Positions 43,913 through 54,886 of a DNA stretch of 64,000 nucleotides are shown here, piece by piece. A model generated the notes under the pieces. That model was not told where the DNA came from, did not search any database, and saw nothing but the letters and a program-made list of their open reading frames with translations. A program made the translations under genes and the position numbers. Source of the DNA: Hordeum vulgare subsp. vulgare (taxonomy: Eukaryota; Streptophyta; Magnoliopsida; Poales; Poaceae); contig NC_058518.1 of the NCBI RefSeq assembly GCF_904849725.1, positions 215,028,741 through 215,092,740 of the forward strand, in the 5' to 3' direction. Within the stretch, counting starts at the first letter, position 1. The number at the start of each line of letters is the position of its first letter.

Positions 43913-45660
43913 GTGGTCGGGGGCAATGCCACGGCCGCATCAGCGTCTGTGGCAACGCCTCCCGGACCTCCTCCATGTTCCTCCTTGCACAACCGTGATC
44001 CGCTCCCATGGCACAACGACATGAGGTTTCACTGGGATAAGACTCATGTGTTAGGAATACAAAACGAAGCTCAACCACGTCCCCCTGGTGAGGGCTGTTG
44101 GCTCGCGACGGTGCAAGAGAGTGCTCCTTCTGGCAATGCCAAGAGTAAGGGCACTACCTGCACCTCGGCTCACCTGGTACCTAAGACCGTCGAAGACGCT
44201 CTAGCGCAGGCTCAGCTGTTGCTGAACCTCCCACATGCATCAGAGTTGTTGAAGGACTATTGAGATTTGCGAACTAGGACAAGCAAACGTGGTGGGTTCC
44301 TGGCATGTGCAGCTTGCGACCCCTTTGGGGCCCACCGCCAGGCCCGACGTTGGCAGGCCCCCCATGATACAATCGCCCCCATGACAGTAACAAACAACCC
44401 GCCGACCCGATGAACAAGACAAGGTGTCTGAAGACACGACACACCCGCAACTCAAGCAAGACCGGCGTCAAGTATTGAAGGAACTGTGCACAGAGGACGC
44501 ACATATCGCAATCGAGAGGAGGCACGAGACGCACCACCAATATGATGATTGCACAAATCTAGTCATTGGAGAGCCCATGCCTGAGGCGCCTGGTAGCTTG
44601 CCTAATGAGGCAGGATGCCCGACAATCACTCGTGAGCTGCGGTATGTCCGCTGGCCTTCCAGCAGCGCTTTCAAGCCAGAATTTCCGAACAAGTATGATG
44701 GCAACTTCAATCCATTGGACTTCCTAGGCATCTAGACCATTGCGGTGCAGGCTGGCGGGGGACGTGATGAGAAGGTTCACACGAACTACTTCCAATTGGC
44801 ACTCAAACCCAACGTGAGGAGTTGGCTATGAACTTGCTGGAGGGGTCCATCTCCTCCTGGGCGGACTTGGGCAACGATTTCATTGAGGACAACCATGGGG
44901 CCACAAACTCCCAGGGTAGCCCAGCGATCTGCACGTCTTGCCTCGGCGGGAGAGCAAAACCCTTCAAAAATACATCGAGACATTCAGCCATGTGCAACAC
45001 AATATCCCGGACATCCACCCCAATGTGGTGATTGCTGCGTTCAACACAGACATACACAATCGTCGTATGCACGGGGAGATGAGCATCAACAAGGTGCAGA
45101 ATGTCGCCGAGCTCTATGCCCTGGCCAACAAGTGCGCATGGGCTGAAGAGCGAAAAAGGCTCCATGGGGAGGATGGTGGCGTGAAAGTTGACTCCGACGA
45201 CAATGAGGGCGTGCCGGCCTCCTCGAACAAGGGACATAAGCGCAACAAGAATCACATGGGGGAAAACAGTGATGGCGGTCGAGAGCTCCGGCAAGACTAA
45301 CACTGACAAGAAGTCCAAACCTAAGGGGCACGTCAAGGATATTATCACGTCCTCCGAATACGACAATACCGCACCAGCGAGAAGACCGGCAAGCCATACT
45401 GCAAGATCCACCTCACCAAATTCCACGATATCAACTAGTGCTGTCAAACAGAACAACTTGCTGAGAAGTAGAAGCAAGAGTATGAAAGGCGCGACAAGGA
45501 GAAGGGTTGAAACGGTGAAGGAGGGTCCTACAAGAAGAACTTCGATGAGCGAGGTAGCCACCGCGGCAAGGCCAAGCAATAGAAGGAGAAGACCACCAGG
45601 GGCCGAGACAACAATTTGGGAAGTGATGATGATGAGGATGGACAGGAGTCCGACAAACAT
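43913..45660 (+). pseudogene. Gag of Gypsy element J (degenerate)
   Basis: Pieces in order: 43913-44263 (Pro/Ala-rich, then PKTVEDALAQAQLLLNLPHA), 44424-44735 (AFKPEFPNKYDGNFNPLDFL, stop), TIAVQAGGGRDEKVHTNYFQ to about 44820, SSWADLGNDFIED, and 44938-45300 (YIETFSHVQHNIPDIHPNVV; AELYALANKCAWAEERKRLH). Around 45385 the sequence encodes KPYCKIHLTKFHDIN, a knuckle start followed by a stop. The order matches Tat-type Gag. At least three stops and three shifts. A 309-codon frame on the opposite strand here is a shadow. Confidence 0.72.
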
Positions 45661-45684
45661 GAGTTTTAGAAGGCTACACATGCT

Positions 45685-46182
45685 ATGTGTCTTGACGAAG
45701 GCACATCCTTGCACTCCTCCCATAGGCAGCATAAGCGATGGGTCCGCAAAGTCAATAAGGTAGAACTAGCAGGAGATGCAAGGAGGCGTCTCAAGTGGTC
45801 GAGCACTCCCACCATCTTCGATGTTGAGGACCACCCAAATCGCATCACCGCGTTCGGGTGTGTGGCGCTGTTGGTCTCGCCAACGGTGCAGAACCTCAGA
45901 GTCACAAAGATGTTGGTTGATAGTGGGGACAACCTGAACTTGAGATCTCCCGATGTGATCAAAAGGCTGCAAATCCCCAATTCAGATCTTAAACCAATAG
46001 CCTCCTTCCAAGGTGTGGAAGGGCGGAGGTTTCAACCAAAGAGCAAGATAACTCTTTCGGGTATATTTGGCAGCGAGCTCAATTTCAGGACAGGATATGT
46101 CACCTTCAACGTTGCCAAGATGGCACTGTCGTATAACGGAATCCTAGGTCGTCCCGCTCTAGCCAAGTTCATGGTCGCATAA
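45685..46182 (+). pseudogene. Protease of Gypsy element J
   Basis: 165 codons open. IFDVEDHPNRITAFGCVALL leads to the active-site strand VTKMLVDSGDNLNLRSPDVI, with D-S-G present, and the C-terminal motif YNGILGRPALAKFMVA. This is a near-complete retropepsin of the same type as F's (AYHAILGRPAYARFM). Gag lies upstream in another frame. A linker (46183-46688) with a Lys/Thr-rich open frame follows before RT. Confidence 0.8.
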
Positions 46183-46688
46183 AACCACGCCTACAACACG
46201 CTCAAGGGCCAAGGCCGATGAGCATCATCACCATCCAAGCTGACAAGAACGACGCGGTCCTTTGCGTTGGAAAGATCTTCTATGAGGCAGTCGCAGTGTC
46301 CACCGACAAGGCATCCGCTCCTACCAAAAACAAGCCCAAGACCTCCGGCAAGACTCATGAAGAATTCGGGAAGCGCACCGCCAAGTGGAGCGCACCCATC
46401 GATAACTCACCTAAAACTGGTGCCGTCGGGGGCGAGAGAAACAGAGTGACCATCCCCGAGACGAAGAAAGTGGCTACACGAGAGGACGTAAAGGGAGGTA
46501 CTTTCACTATAAGTGCCACCCTCCACAGCAAATAGGAAAGCGCACTCGTCTCCTTCCTATGGCCGAATGTCGACGTGTTTTCCTAGCAACTGTCCGACAT
46601 CACCGATGTTCCCAGGGAGGTGATGGAGCACCACCTTGTTTTCTATCCCTACATGCGCACCATCAAGCAGAAGGTCTGAAAGCTAGCT
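46183..46688 (+). other. Protease to RT linker of element J
   Basis: Contains a basic, low-complexity frame at 46218-46535 and then fragments with VFLATVRHHRCSQ and, out of frame, the short pre-RT segment. No separate gene. Confidence 0.55.
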
Positions 46689-47675
46689 TTGGAGTGGCAA
46701 GAATTTATTGGTCAAGAAATCAAGAAATTGGAAACAGTAGGGCTAGTCAGGGATGTGCTACGCCTGACATGGCTCGCGAATCCCGTGGTGGTGCACAAGG
46801 CGAACGGAAAGTGGAGGCTTTGCATTGACTTCACATATGTCAACAAGGCTTGCCCGAAAGACCCCTTTCCCTTGCCGCACATCGACCAAATCATGGACTT
46901 AAGTACCAGCTGAGACCTGTTATCATTCCTCGACTCCTAATCTAGTAATCACAAAATCTTCATGGCCAAGGAGGACGGAGGAAAGACAACCTTCATCACT
47001 CCTTGTGGCACGTACAGCTTCATGAGCAAACCATTCGGCCTAAAGAAAGCAGTCTCCATGTTCGCGACGGCCGTCCAGATCAGCTTTGGACCAAAGTTGC
47101 ACAAAAATGTGGAGGCCTACATGGACGACATAGTAGTCAAGACCAAGAGCACGACCACGCTGGTCCAAGACTTGTAGGAGACTTTTGTGATCTTGCACAA
47201 AATCAACTTGAAGCTCAACCCCAATAAGTGTGTGTTCGGGGTCCCGTCTGGTAAGCTCATTTGTTTCTTAATGTATCACGGCGGGATAGAAGCAAACCCC
47301 TCCAAGATTGAAGCCATCGAGAAACTAGAGGCCCCAAAGCTCATCAAGGACGTCTGTCGGTTGGATGGTTATGTCGCTCGTGTGAGCAGGTTCATCTCCA
47401 AGTCCGTGGAATGGGCCCTATCGTTCTTCAAAATCTTGAAGAAAGCAGGACCAATTAAATGGACTCCAGAAGTAGAAGCGGCGCTACAAGACCTGAAGAA
47501 GTACCTATCCTCACCCCCGGTCCTAGTAATGCCCAAGCCCGAGGAGCCATTGCTGTTGTATCTGGTAGCGACAAATCAGGTGGTCAGCGCTGCACTAGTA
47601 GCACAAAGGGAGGTCGAGGATGGGAAACAATGGCCTCTGGCCCGGCAACCGACAATCCCAATTCAACCCCAATAA
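46689..47675 (+). pseudogene. Reverse transcriptase of Gypsy element J (three in-frame stops)
   Basis: A single frame holds the whole RT with stops at 46911-46913, about 46938-46940 and 47175-47177. Motifs: VRDVLRLTWLANPVVVHKAN, GKWRLCIDFTYVNKACPKDP, FPLPHIDQIMD, TTFITPCGTYSFMSKPFGLK, the catalytic NVEAYMDDIVVKTKS with Y-M-D-D intact, LNPNKCVFGVPSGKLICFLM, IEANPSKIEAIEKLEAP and the connection segment LLLYLVATNQVVSAALVAQR. Apart from the stops it is the best preserved polymerase of the window. Confidence 0.9.
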
Positions 47676-47689
47676 ACCAAGAGCCCAAC

Positions 47690-48480
47690 TCACAAGCAGC
47701 ACGGGAAGCAGAACAGCGAGTGGCGCAGAAGAAGATAGTACAACAGCTAGTGTATTTTGTCAGCTCCCTCCTGTAGGGGGCTGGAATGAGATATTCTAGG
47801 ATACACAAATTGATCTTTGACCTCCTCATGGCGTCCTACAAACCGCGTCACTACCTCCAAGTGTACCGCATCACAGTTGTCACCCATTTCCCACTATAGC
47901 GGATCCTGAGGAACCCGGAAGCAACCGGGCAGATCATCGGGTGTGCCCTAGAACTTTCCAGCTTCGATCTGAACTTCAATACCACAACAACCATCAATAG
48001 CCAAGCACTGGCAGTGTTCGTTGCCGAGTGGACGCCACCACTAGATGAAGATATCCCGGAGATAGACCTTCACGGCAAGGAACCCCCTCCCCCCGGGGCA
48101 TAGGTCATGTACTTTGATGGAGCTTTTTCACTACAAGGCGCTGGTGAGAGAGTGCTACTCATAGCACCCACTTGAGAGCACCTCAAGTATGTGATCCAAT
48201 TGCACTTCCCATGGAAGTATCGACCAACAACACGGTGGAGTATGACGATTTTCTTGTCGGGCTGTGAGTACCAGCAGAAATAGGGATCAAAAATTTGATA
48301 GTGCGCGGGGAGTCAGAACTGGTAGTGCACCAAATCAACAAGGAGTATCAAAGCCACCTGATGGAAGCATATGTCCATGAAGTGAGAAAGTTGGAGAAAA
48401 GCTTCGATGGTCTTCAGATGGAACAAGCCCCAACGACGGAGAATAGCTTCACCAATTACTTGTCGAAGCAAGAAACTTAG
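47690..48480 (+). pseudogene. RNase H of Gypsy element J
   Basis: After a frame change the sequence encodes KKIVQQLVYFVSSLL, a stop, then KLIFDLLMASYKPRHYLQVY and QALAVFVAEWTPPL, followed by a stop and VMYFDGAFSLQGAG (about 48108-48150), the first catalytic strand. The last frame (48295-48480) has MIVRGESELVVHQINKEYQS, where the usual D of R-G-D-S is E. Four or more stops; inactive. Confidence 0.75.
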
Positions 48481-48759
48481 AAATCACCTGTGGAACCAGG
48501 CACCTCCGTTCTCCGACTCACTCAGCCATCAGTTACACCGCCAAGGCGGCAAGCTAAGAAGAGGAAGATTAGCTCCGATGACTATGTCCCGGCAGAACCG
48601 CCCGCGACCGCTATGAGAGTTCTCGCGGATGATAAAGCGCTCGATGGTGAGCACCAACCTCCGGCAGGACAAGCAGTCCTCACTGTCGAAGATAGCGCTC
48701 CCACGGCACAAGAGACGCCTTCAGTCCTTGTCGTCTAGCCAAGGGCTCCAGCATGGGCA

Positions 48760-48978
48760 CAACAGATTATCCGATACCTCCAGATAAGAGACCTACCCGA
48801 GAAACATGGGGAAGACAAAAGAATAGCACGACTCTCATGCAGGTACCAGTTTGTGGACAACGACCTGTACATGCGGAGGCCAAACGGGGTGAAATTGAGG
48901 TGCATCGCCCGGAGGAAGGATTACGGCTGTTGGCAGAGAAACATGAAGGGATTTATGGCTCCCACGTAGGATCGCAAG
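48760..48978 (+). pseudogene. Integrase N-terminus of Gypsy element J, truncated by E
   Basis: Readable as RYQFVDNDLYMRRPNGVKLR and, in the alternative frame, EGLRLLAEKHEGIYGSHVGS, the zinc-binding region of Gypsy integrase (L-Y-R-R...C-I...H-E-G-x-x-G-x-H). The protein then stops matching exactly where TGTCGGAATCAG, the start of E's LTR, appears. Core and C-terminal domains are absent from the window. Confidence 0.7.
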
Positions 48979-50100
48979 TGTCGGAATCAGGGCTCCGCAG
49001 ACCCAGAAATGTTCAAACTCTAGGGTGCGCTTGCTCTCCTACCATGTTCTACCTCTCAACTTCACTGGAACTCTCCGTTAGCTCGAGGTAAGGAAGGTTC
49101 AGGCCACCTTGCACTATCAAACCATAGTCCTGCTTGTCTGGATTGCTTGAGGTAGAAGACGAGTACAAAAGGGGTGTTCTTGCCCTAACGGAGACGATGA
49201 CCTTTTCTATGGAGGTCGGGCCTCTCTTTTATACGGCCTTGGTCGTCTTCTCCCCAAAAACACACTTGGCGGGAAGGTTGCCACAATAGCCATTTCGAAA
49301 GGGGGCGGGATTGTAGTCCACCCTAACGAAAGGGGTATTCGCGTGCCAAAGCTCTTCATCGTGACACACCGGTGGGCTCGGGGTGACCTTTGTCCTGCCG
49401 AGCCCCCAGCCTTTGCCCTCTTGCACAAAATTGGAATCCTTTGGGGTTGCTTTGGGAGCCTGCCAGCTGGCCCCGCTTTCTTCGCACAAAAGTGGAAAGC
49501 CTCCATGTACGTGTGTGTTGGCACTACTCCTACGCCGCCTGCGCACCCTTTCTCACCGACATGAAGAAGAAGGCTCGTGAGACCCTGCCTAGTCGCCCTT
49601 GATGAACCCACCCCGCGAGGGCCTCAGGGGTGGCCTCAGGAAGCGTCCTTGCAGCGGGTGACCTCTCGTGGTTGTTGGAAACAATCCTTTGCTGCTTGGC
49701 TTGAGAGGCAGGGGCTCTCGCGAGGGTCATCCTTTCTAGGTTTGCCGATGGGACAAACCAGGCTCGTGTAGCACATTGCACTTGAGGTCGCAAGCCGACG
49801 GGCCTCGCTACCCCCCATTCGATGGAGACCCTTTCGGCACTCCATGCTTGTGGGCCCTGGTCCCGCACTGTGTCCGGTGAGTCTCCTGAAGCTCCATGCG
49901 CAGGAGCCCCCTTTGGCACTTGAGTGATTCCTCTTCCCCTTCCTTTGTTCATCGCCGCAGGATGACCTGAGGCCTCCTGAAACTCGTTGTGGTGATATTG
50001 TGCTTCGATCCGGACCCCCGAGTGGGGGTTGATCGCCAAAAATGTTTTCCCCTGGGACGGCAAGTCCTTGCTTTCACTCCTTGGCCCCTAGGGACAATGC
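48979..50100 (-). repeat. Left LTR-like part of element E
   Basis: Begins TGTCGGAATCAG at the J junction. Minus TATA box at 49225-49234. Rich in GAGGCC and CTCGCGAG palindromes. The inner end is not fixed; a purine-rich ACTCGGGGGTCCGGA (minus) near 50010-50025 could be the polypurine tract. Confidence 0.45.
49225..49234 (-). promoter_or_regulatory. TATA box of the left E LTR
   Basis: Minus reading CGTATAAAAG, about 250 bp from the LTR end, the expected spacing for R-U5. Confidence 0.45.
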
Positions 50101-50273
50101 TGAGCATGTAGCTCCTCAGAAAATCCAGAAAGAGAGGCTTTAAAACCGGCAAAACGAGAAAGCGCAAGAGATAATTCGAAATATAGGAAAAATCATGCAA
50201 ACGCCGCGTCCGACACCTAGGATGGCATAGTCATTCGGGGACTATGTGGGTTTCCCGTCCAACTACGGGCGTA

Positions 50274-50632
50274 GTCATTGGTGGACTGAGTTGATTGTCG
50301 CCGTCTTCTCCCCAGCACGGAGCATAGGGCTGCCACTAGGCGTGGGGTGGACCCCTTCCGCATCCTCGGGGGGCCCTGGGCGTATATAGCCTCGGCTCGT
50401 TATTACATGAGAGTGTGACGGTGGGGGTGTATCTGGGAGGTCGCGAGGACACTTTGGCCTCACGAGTGTCCCTACCCCCTTGGCATAGGCGCCTAATTCC
50501 GGAAGTCATTGGTGGACTTTGTTGATTGCCGCTGTTTTCCCCCCAACACTGAGCATAGGGCTTCCACTAGGCGTGGGATGGACCCCTTCCGCGTATACAG
50601 CCTCGGCTCGTTATTACGTGAGAGTGTCACGG
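50274..50632. repeat. Direct repeat in element E, period about 231 bp
   Basis: GTCATTGGTGGACT...GAGCATAGGGCT...CCACTAGGCGTGGG at 50274-50410 recurs at 50505-50632 with scattered changes and a short deletion. No coding capacity is seen. Confidence 0.75.
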
Positions 50633-50743
50633 GATGAAGTAGGTTCCGAAAGGAATGAAGGACGATGCAGAGGTGTGACGGGTTGATGCAGGTTCTGCGC
50701 TCCTTCTCCTAAGGCCATTTAAGGGATTTTCCATTGCTCTACG

Positions 50744-51130
50744 TTGGCAGGTCCCAGTCCCGCACATTTCCCTACCTCCGTGAGGCGCCTCAGGGGGCAA
50801 GGCCCTGGCTCCCCTGATACCGACTGAATGTGCCTGGACGACACCAGGGTGACCAAGTGGCTTTGTGACCAGTAAGGCTCCTGAGGCGCGATGCTTAGGA
50901 GCCCCCTTGAACATTCGAGCGGCTCTGCGTTGCCAAGATCCAATGCCGCACATTTCCCAACCGCCATTGCATGCGACCGAATGAACGGACGCAACATGTG
51001 GGGTCAACCCTGCCACCCCTGATAACGACCGAATGTCCATGGACAATATTAAGGGTGGCGGGTGGCCTGATGACCGGTAAGGCTCCTGACGTGCGATGCT
51101 CAGGAGCCCCCTTTTGACGCTCAAGCGGCC
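50744..51130. repeat. Second direct repeat in element E, period about 186-204 bp
   Basis: The segment with GCCGCACATTTCCC, CGAATGT and GGCTCCTGA-G-GCGATGCT-AGGAGCCCCC occurs twice (from about 50744 and about 50928). Both end in a CTCCTGA...CAGGAG inverted pair. A 208-codon minus frame over it is produced by the repetition. Confidence 0.7.
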
Positions 51131-52655
51131 CCCATCTCGTCCCGTTGGTTGTGGCTCTGGGAAGACGCGTGGCCTCCCTAGGTCCCGCAATGTGGCGTCG
51201 TGCACCATCCGGAGCCCCCGAGTCGGGGGTAGATCGCTCGAAGTTGCAAGCAAGGCACGATGTCAGGTCGCCAAATGGATGGAGGAGAAGTTATAGAGTC
51301 ATGAGTAAATGATATGATGGGTAGGGGTATGATGTGAACACTTGAAGTTCCCGCAGTCTGCAGGCACTCCCTAGAGAAGTCACCAAAAAAATTACCTCGC
51401 ATAGCTTCTTCGCGTATGAGGGGCGCCTCGTGAGGCCCGACCCACGCCGCTTGCTCCAGCTCCAGGGTTGCCGCGGGTGGCCAGCGCCACTTCTGTCTCG
51501 TTTCTTCATATGACTTGTCCTCTTGAGGCCTGGGGTCCGGTTCTTTGTTTTTCCTCTGAGGGAGCGGCGGCTGGCGTCATGCCCTGCGGCCTGGGGGCGC
51601 TAGGGGCCTCCAGGGCGTTCGTCACTAATGGGGAGAATAGGCACCCGGGGTGGCCGCTTGAGGATCTTCCTCGTCGAGAGGGTCTGGTGGTATCGCATAC
51701 TCCGGTACATAAAGCTCCATGTAGGCGTTCGAGCGGCCTACTTGGCCGTTCAGCAGCGCGACAGTGGTGGTCCCTCTCAGCGGTGGAGGGGGAACCCCTA
51801 GTCGTGTTGTTCGAAGATCTTCCGGCAATGGGTCTCCGCGCGAAGCCGCTTGTTCCTGTTGCCACCGTTGGTTGGTGCCAGTATTGCTCAGTACAGACTC
51901 CCCCCTTGGTGCCCTAGCGTGTCTCTGTTGTCGTAGTTCACTCGCGCCGACGCCTCCGCCGCATGCTCGCTGCGCCTCAGGTAGCGCTTCCGCCTGTCCG
52001 CTCCAGGTTTTCGGGGACCGACCTGGTCTTTCCGATGTGTGCCAGCGTGTGCATCGAACGCCCTGCCGTTCTCTTTGCGCCCATGGTGGTTGCTCTCATG
52101 GTGGTTGCCGGGATGAGGAGGAGGAGGAGGGTAGCGTGAGATGAACCTATATAGGCTCCGCCCCACGGAGGAGGGGCTCCTTTTCTTGCAGGCTCAGGGA
52201 CCGGCACTAGGTGCGAGCCCCCGGGGACTGGCGCCAGCGGACTTCAAGAAGAGTGGGGTCAGATGGCCTTTTGGGTGATGGCGATCAGCTCCATTTTGTG
52301 GTCTGCCCAGGCGTCGAAGCCCCCTTGCGTCAGTTGTTGGAGGAGCATCTCACTCGCCATCTACAACGCATCGTTCGCGCCAAGGTCCGCCAAGTTGATG
52401 CGGCATGTCGGGGATGCCGGTGGCGCCGTCCAGTTACCGGGCGCCTAGGTGTCGCGGGTGGTCGTGACGGTGGAGGTTATGTTGACGATCTGGTACGAGC
52501 CGCCTGGTAGCACAACGCCGGTACACCTTGTGGTCGTAGTGGCATGGCGGTTGGAGGCCAGCTCAGCGAGGCTCAAAGAAGCTTACTGGGCGCCGGTAAT
52601 CGGAGCAGCAGGCTCAGGGAAGATAGAGCTCGGAGAGGACCTCGACACGCCCCCT
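51131..52655 (-). other. Internal region of element E without an identifiable gene
   Basis: GC-rich, with frames on both strands but no known domain. On the minus strand 52166-51888 has a basic, Arg/His-rich composition that may be a Gag remnant. A second ACTCGGGGGCTCCGG (minus) lies at about 51205-51222. Confidence 0.4.
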
Positions 52656-52670
52656 ACCTTGCGTGCCAAA
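52656..52670 (-). promoter_or_regulatory. Primer-binding-like site of element E
   Basis: On the minus strand TTTGGCACGCAAGGT directly follows the LTR end CGACA. Position and TTTGGCA start fit a primer site. Confidence 0.45.
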
Positions 52671-52806
52671 TGTCGAATTTCGGTCTCCGCAAAACCCTAA
52701 AGATTCGAACTCACGGGCGTGTACGAAGATCTCTCTCTCGGACTCACCTCACCTAGCTCGCTACTCGCTAAGAACGGGAAGGAACTCACTCGATGGTGAG
52801 GAAGAC
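52671..52806 (-). repeat. Start of the right LTR of element E, cut by D2
   Basis: TGTCGAATTTCGGTCTCCGC is comparable to 48979 onward. Interrupted after 136 bp by D2. Confidence 0.5.
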
Positions 52807-53375
52807 TGTGGGGACCCTGACTTACGGGTCGAGATCATCGAATGAACGTGCTCAGTGATCCCAGAGATCAATGCTCACCAAACACACAGATGCTGAATAA
52901 TAAGAGTCTTACATCCAAGTACTGAATTTATTAAATCACGTGACTGAATGGTCAAGTTCAGAAGGTAGGGCCTAGAAGGACAAATCACACTGATACAACT
53001 AGCGGTGGAATTCTTGGGGTTAAGCAGGTGCCCGTGCCATCAGCCTACACCAACAGGTATTCTGACTGGGAAGCGTCCTTGTTTGCAGGGTCGTCACTGA
53101 AGACGTACTCTTCTCCAAACTTCGGTTCTTCCATGTCTGGTCAATAATATAACCAGTGGCAAGCCAATGAGTACTTTTGAATGTACTCGCAAACAACCCA
53201 TGATATGAACAATGCAATTGAATGTATAACAAGTAATATGCATCTTTTGTGGATAGCTTCTTATCTATGAATAAACTTGATCAAGGACATGCAACATAAA
53301 CAAGGTGTTGATTTGAAGAACAGGTTACAGATATCAACATATCTGTCAAGGGCTGAATACTCCGGAGTCACCCAA

Positions 53376-53582
53376 CTTGGTCATATCCGAAGTTGTCAGA
53401 ATGGCGAATCAAGTCTTAGAATCTTACGACTTTACGATCCAAACTAGCCCCTCTGATTCTAGAATTTTGCTCATAAAACCTTAGATTCTACGATCCTGGT
53501 AGTTATGATTATACGATTCAGATCCTAACAATGGAGCTCCGATTAGATTCAAAATCGCGATTCTGATAACCTTGGTCATATC
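53376..53582. mobile_element. MITE-like insertion within D2
   Basis: A 183-bp segment (53388-53570), absent from D1, lies between direct repeats CTTGGTCATATC (53376-53387 and 53571-53582). Its ends carry inverted repeats GTTGTCAGAATGGCGA (53392-53407) and the complement of TCGCGATTCTGATAAC (53555-53570), 14 of 16 matching. The interior is rich in GATTCTA/TTAGATTC motifs. The superfamily is not assigned; the long direct repeat would suit a Mutator-like 9-bp duplication. Confidence 0.6.
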
Positions 53583-54758
53583 AACTCTTTCATATTAACA
53601 CTATTTACCACACACTCACACATACTTAGTTTATGCGGAAATGACTAGACGTTGTTTAAGCAGCACCACCCATCTGTCCTTGACCGTTAACACGGCTATT
53701 CGAATAGTTTTACACACTGCAGACGTAGTATGCTGGAACCACGAGATCTGGGAAACTTTTGTGTCATCCACGACATGCGGTATATAACATACCCGAGGTA
53801 AGTACCCCATCAATGTCTGTCCCCCTGACGATACTAGAGAAAGAGGTCCACTCGATTGGTACCCAACCCACATGTTGTACTTCTTACAAGCACCAACTCT
53901 AGACGGTATCAACCATGCGGGGACCAACGGTGAGCCTGGAACATGTAACAACGGCATAGTCGACCTACCTGGCACGACCCCATCACGAGAGTGACCACAC
54001 AGCACTCCGCCACTAGTAATGTGGCTCTTTGCTAGCACCGACCAGAGTAATCACCAAGGCCCCGTCCCATAAAGGGGTAACGTGGTCGTACATGTAAGGT
54101 AGGGACGGTCGACACATCATAAATCTAATCCCATTTCGAAACCACACACACACACAAAATATCGGTGCACCACTTCACCAAAAGTGGCCACCTAACTCAT
54201 CACCACCCTCGAGCATTAGTGGCACTCGACGGGTTTTCCATAAACCTTTGATTTTTATACCAACATCGTGCTCATGCTACTATGCTTAGCTCTACTCGTC
54301 AACATGATATTAGCGTGATCCTCATAGGTGGTATTATCGTGCTCAATATGCAGATGCTCCGGAGGAGCCATCGGGAACATCACCACAATGATTTACCGAT
54401 GCTTATGATCATATGCAACGGAAATATTTTCCCTACTAGCTTGCAATGTAACATATGTTCAAAACATGGCAAAAGGGCTGCTTGCCTTGGTCAGCTAGGT
54501 ATCCGGGGTCTTCGGGGTCTTCAAGTCAAATTCCTTCGTCACACGGGTTTTCTATCGTGAATTTAAATAAAAAGCAATAAGTAGCTCACTCCAAAACAGA
54601 TCACAAAGTCACTTTAAAAATGTTGTTTAATTCTGATAAATCCATATTGTTATTTAAAATATATTATTCTCTGGTTTTAGTGAAAGAATAATTTTAAAAT
54701 CAATATAACAGAAGCAAAACTATTCAAAATTAACCCTTTTTATTATTATAAATCATAA

Positions 54759-54886
54759 TACTCCCTCCGTCCCAAAATTCTTGTCTTAGGTTTGTCTAGA
54801 AATGGATGTATTTAAATACTAAAACGTGACTAGATACATTCATATCTAGACAAATCTAAGACAAGAATTTTGGGACCGAGGGAGTA
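54759..54886. mobile_element. Stowaway MITE (Thalos-like) within D2
   Basis: 124-bp element 54761-54884 with terminal inverted repeats CTCCCTCCGTCCCAAAATTC and its complement (one mismatch, CGAGGGAG), flanked by TA on both sides (54759-54760, 54885-54886). The arms are almost fully palindromic (TTGTCTTAG...CTAAGACAA). These are the hallmarks of Tc1/mariner-derived Stowaway MITEs in Triticeae. Absent from D1. Confidence 0.95.

Larger units (their letters stand above)
43881..48978 (+). mobile_element. Element J, truncated Tat-lineage Gypsy
   Basis: Plus-strand gag, protease, RT, RNase H and the zinc-binding start of integrase, without LTRs in the window. The left end is cut at H2 (about 43880). 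At 48979 the sequence changes to the LTR of E in the middle of integrase, consistent with E having inserted there. Confidence 0.75.

Noticed and set aside
44803..45732. 309-codon open frame on the minus strand
   Set aside because: It overlaps the recognisable plus-strand Gag of J. Its Leu/Val-rich composition is the usual shadow of Gag coding, and it has no domain.
51468..52207. Overlapping frames of 90-150 codons in element E
   Set aside because: GC-rich sequence leaves frames open by chance on both strands. No domain or consistent frame is seen.
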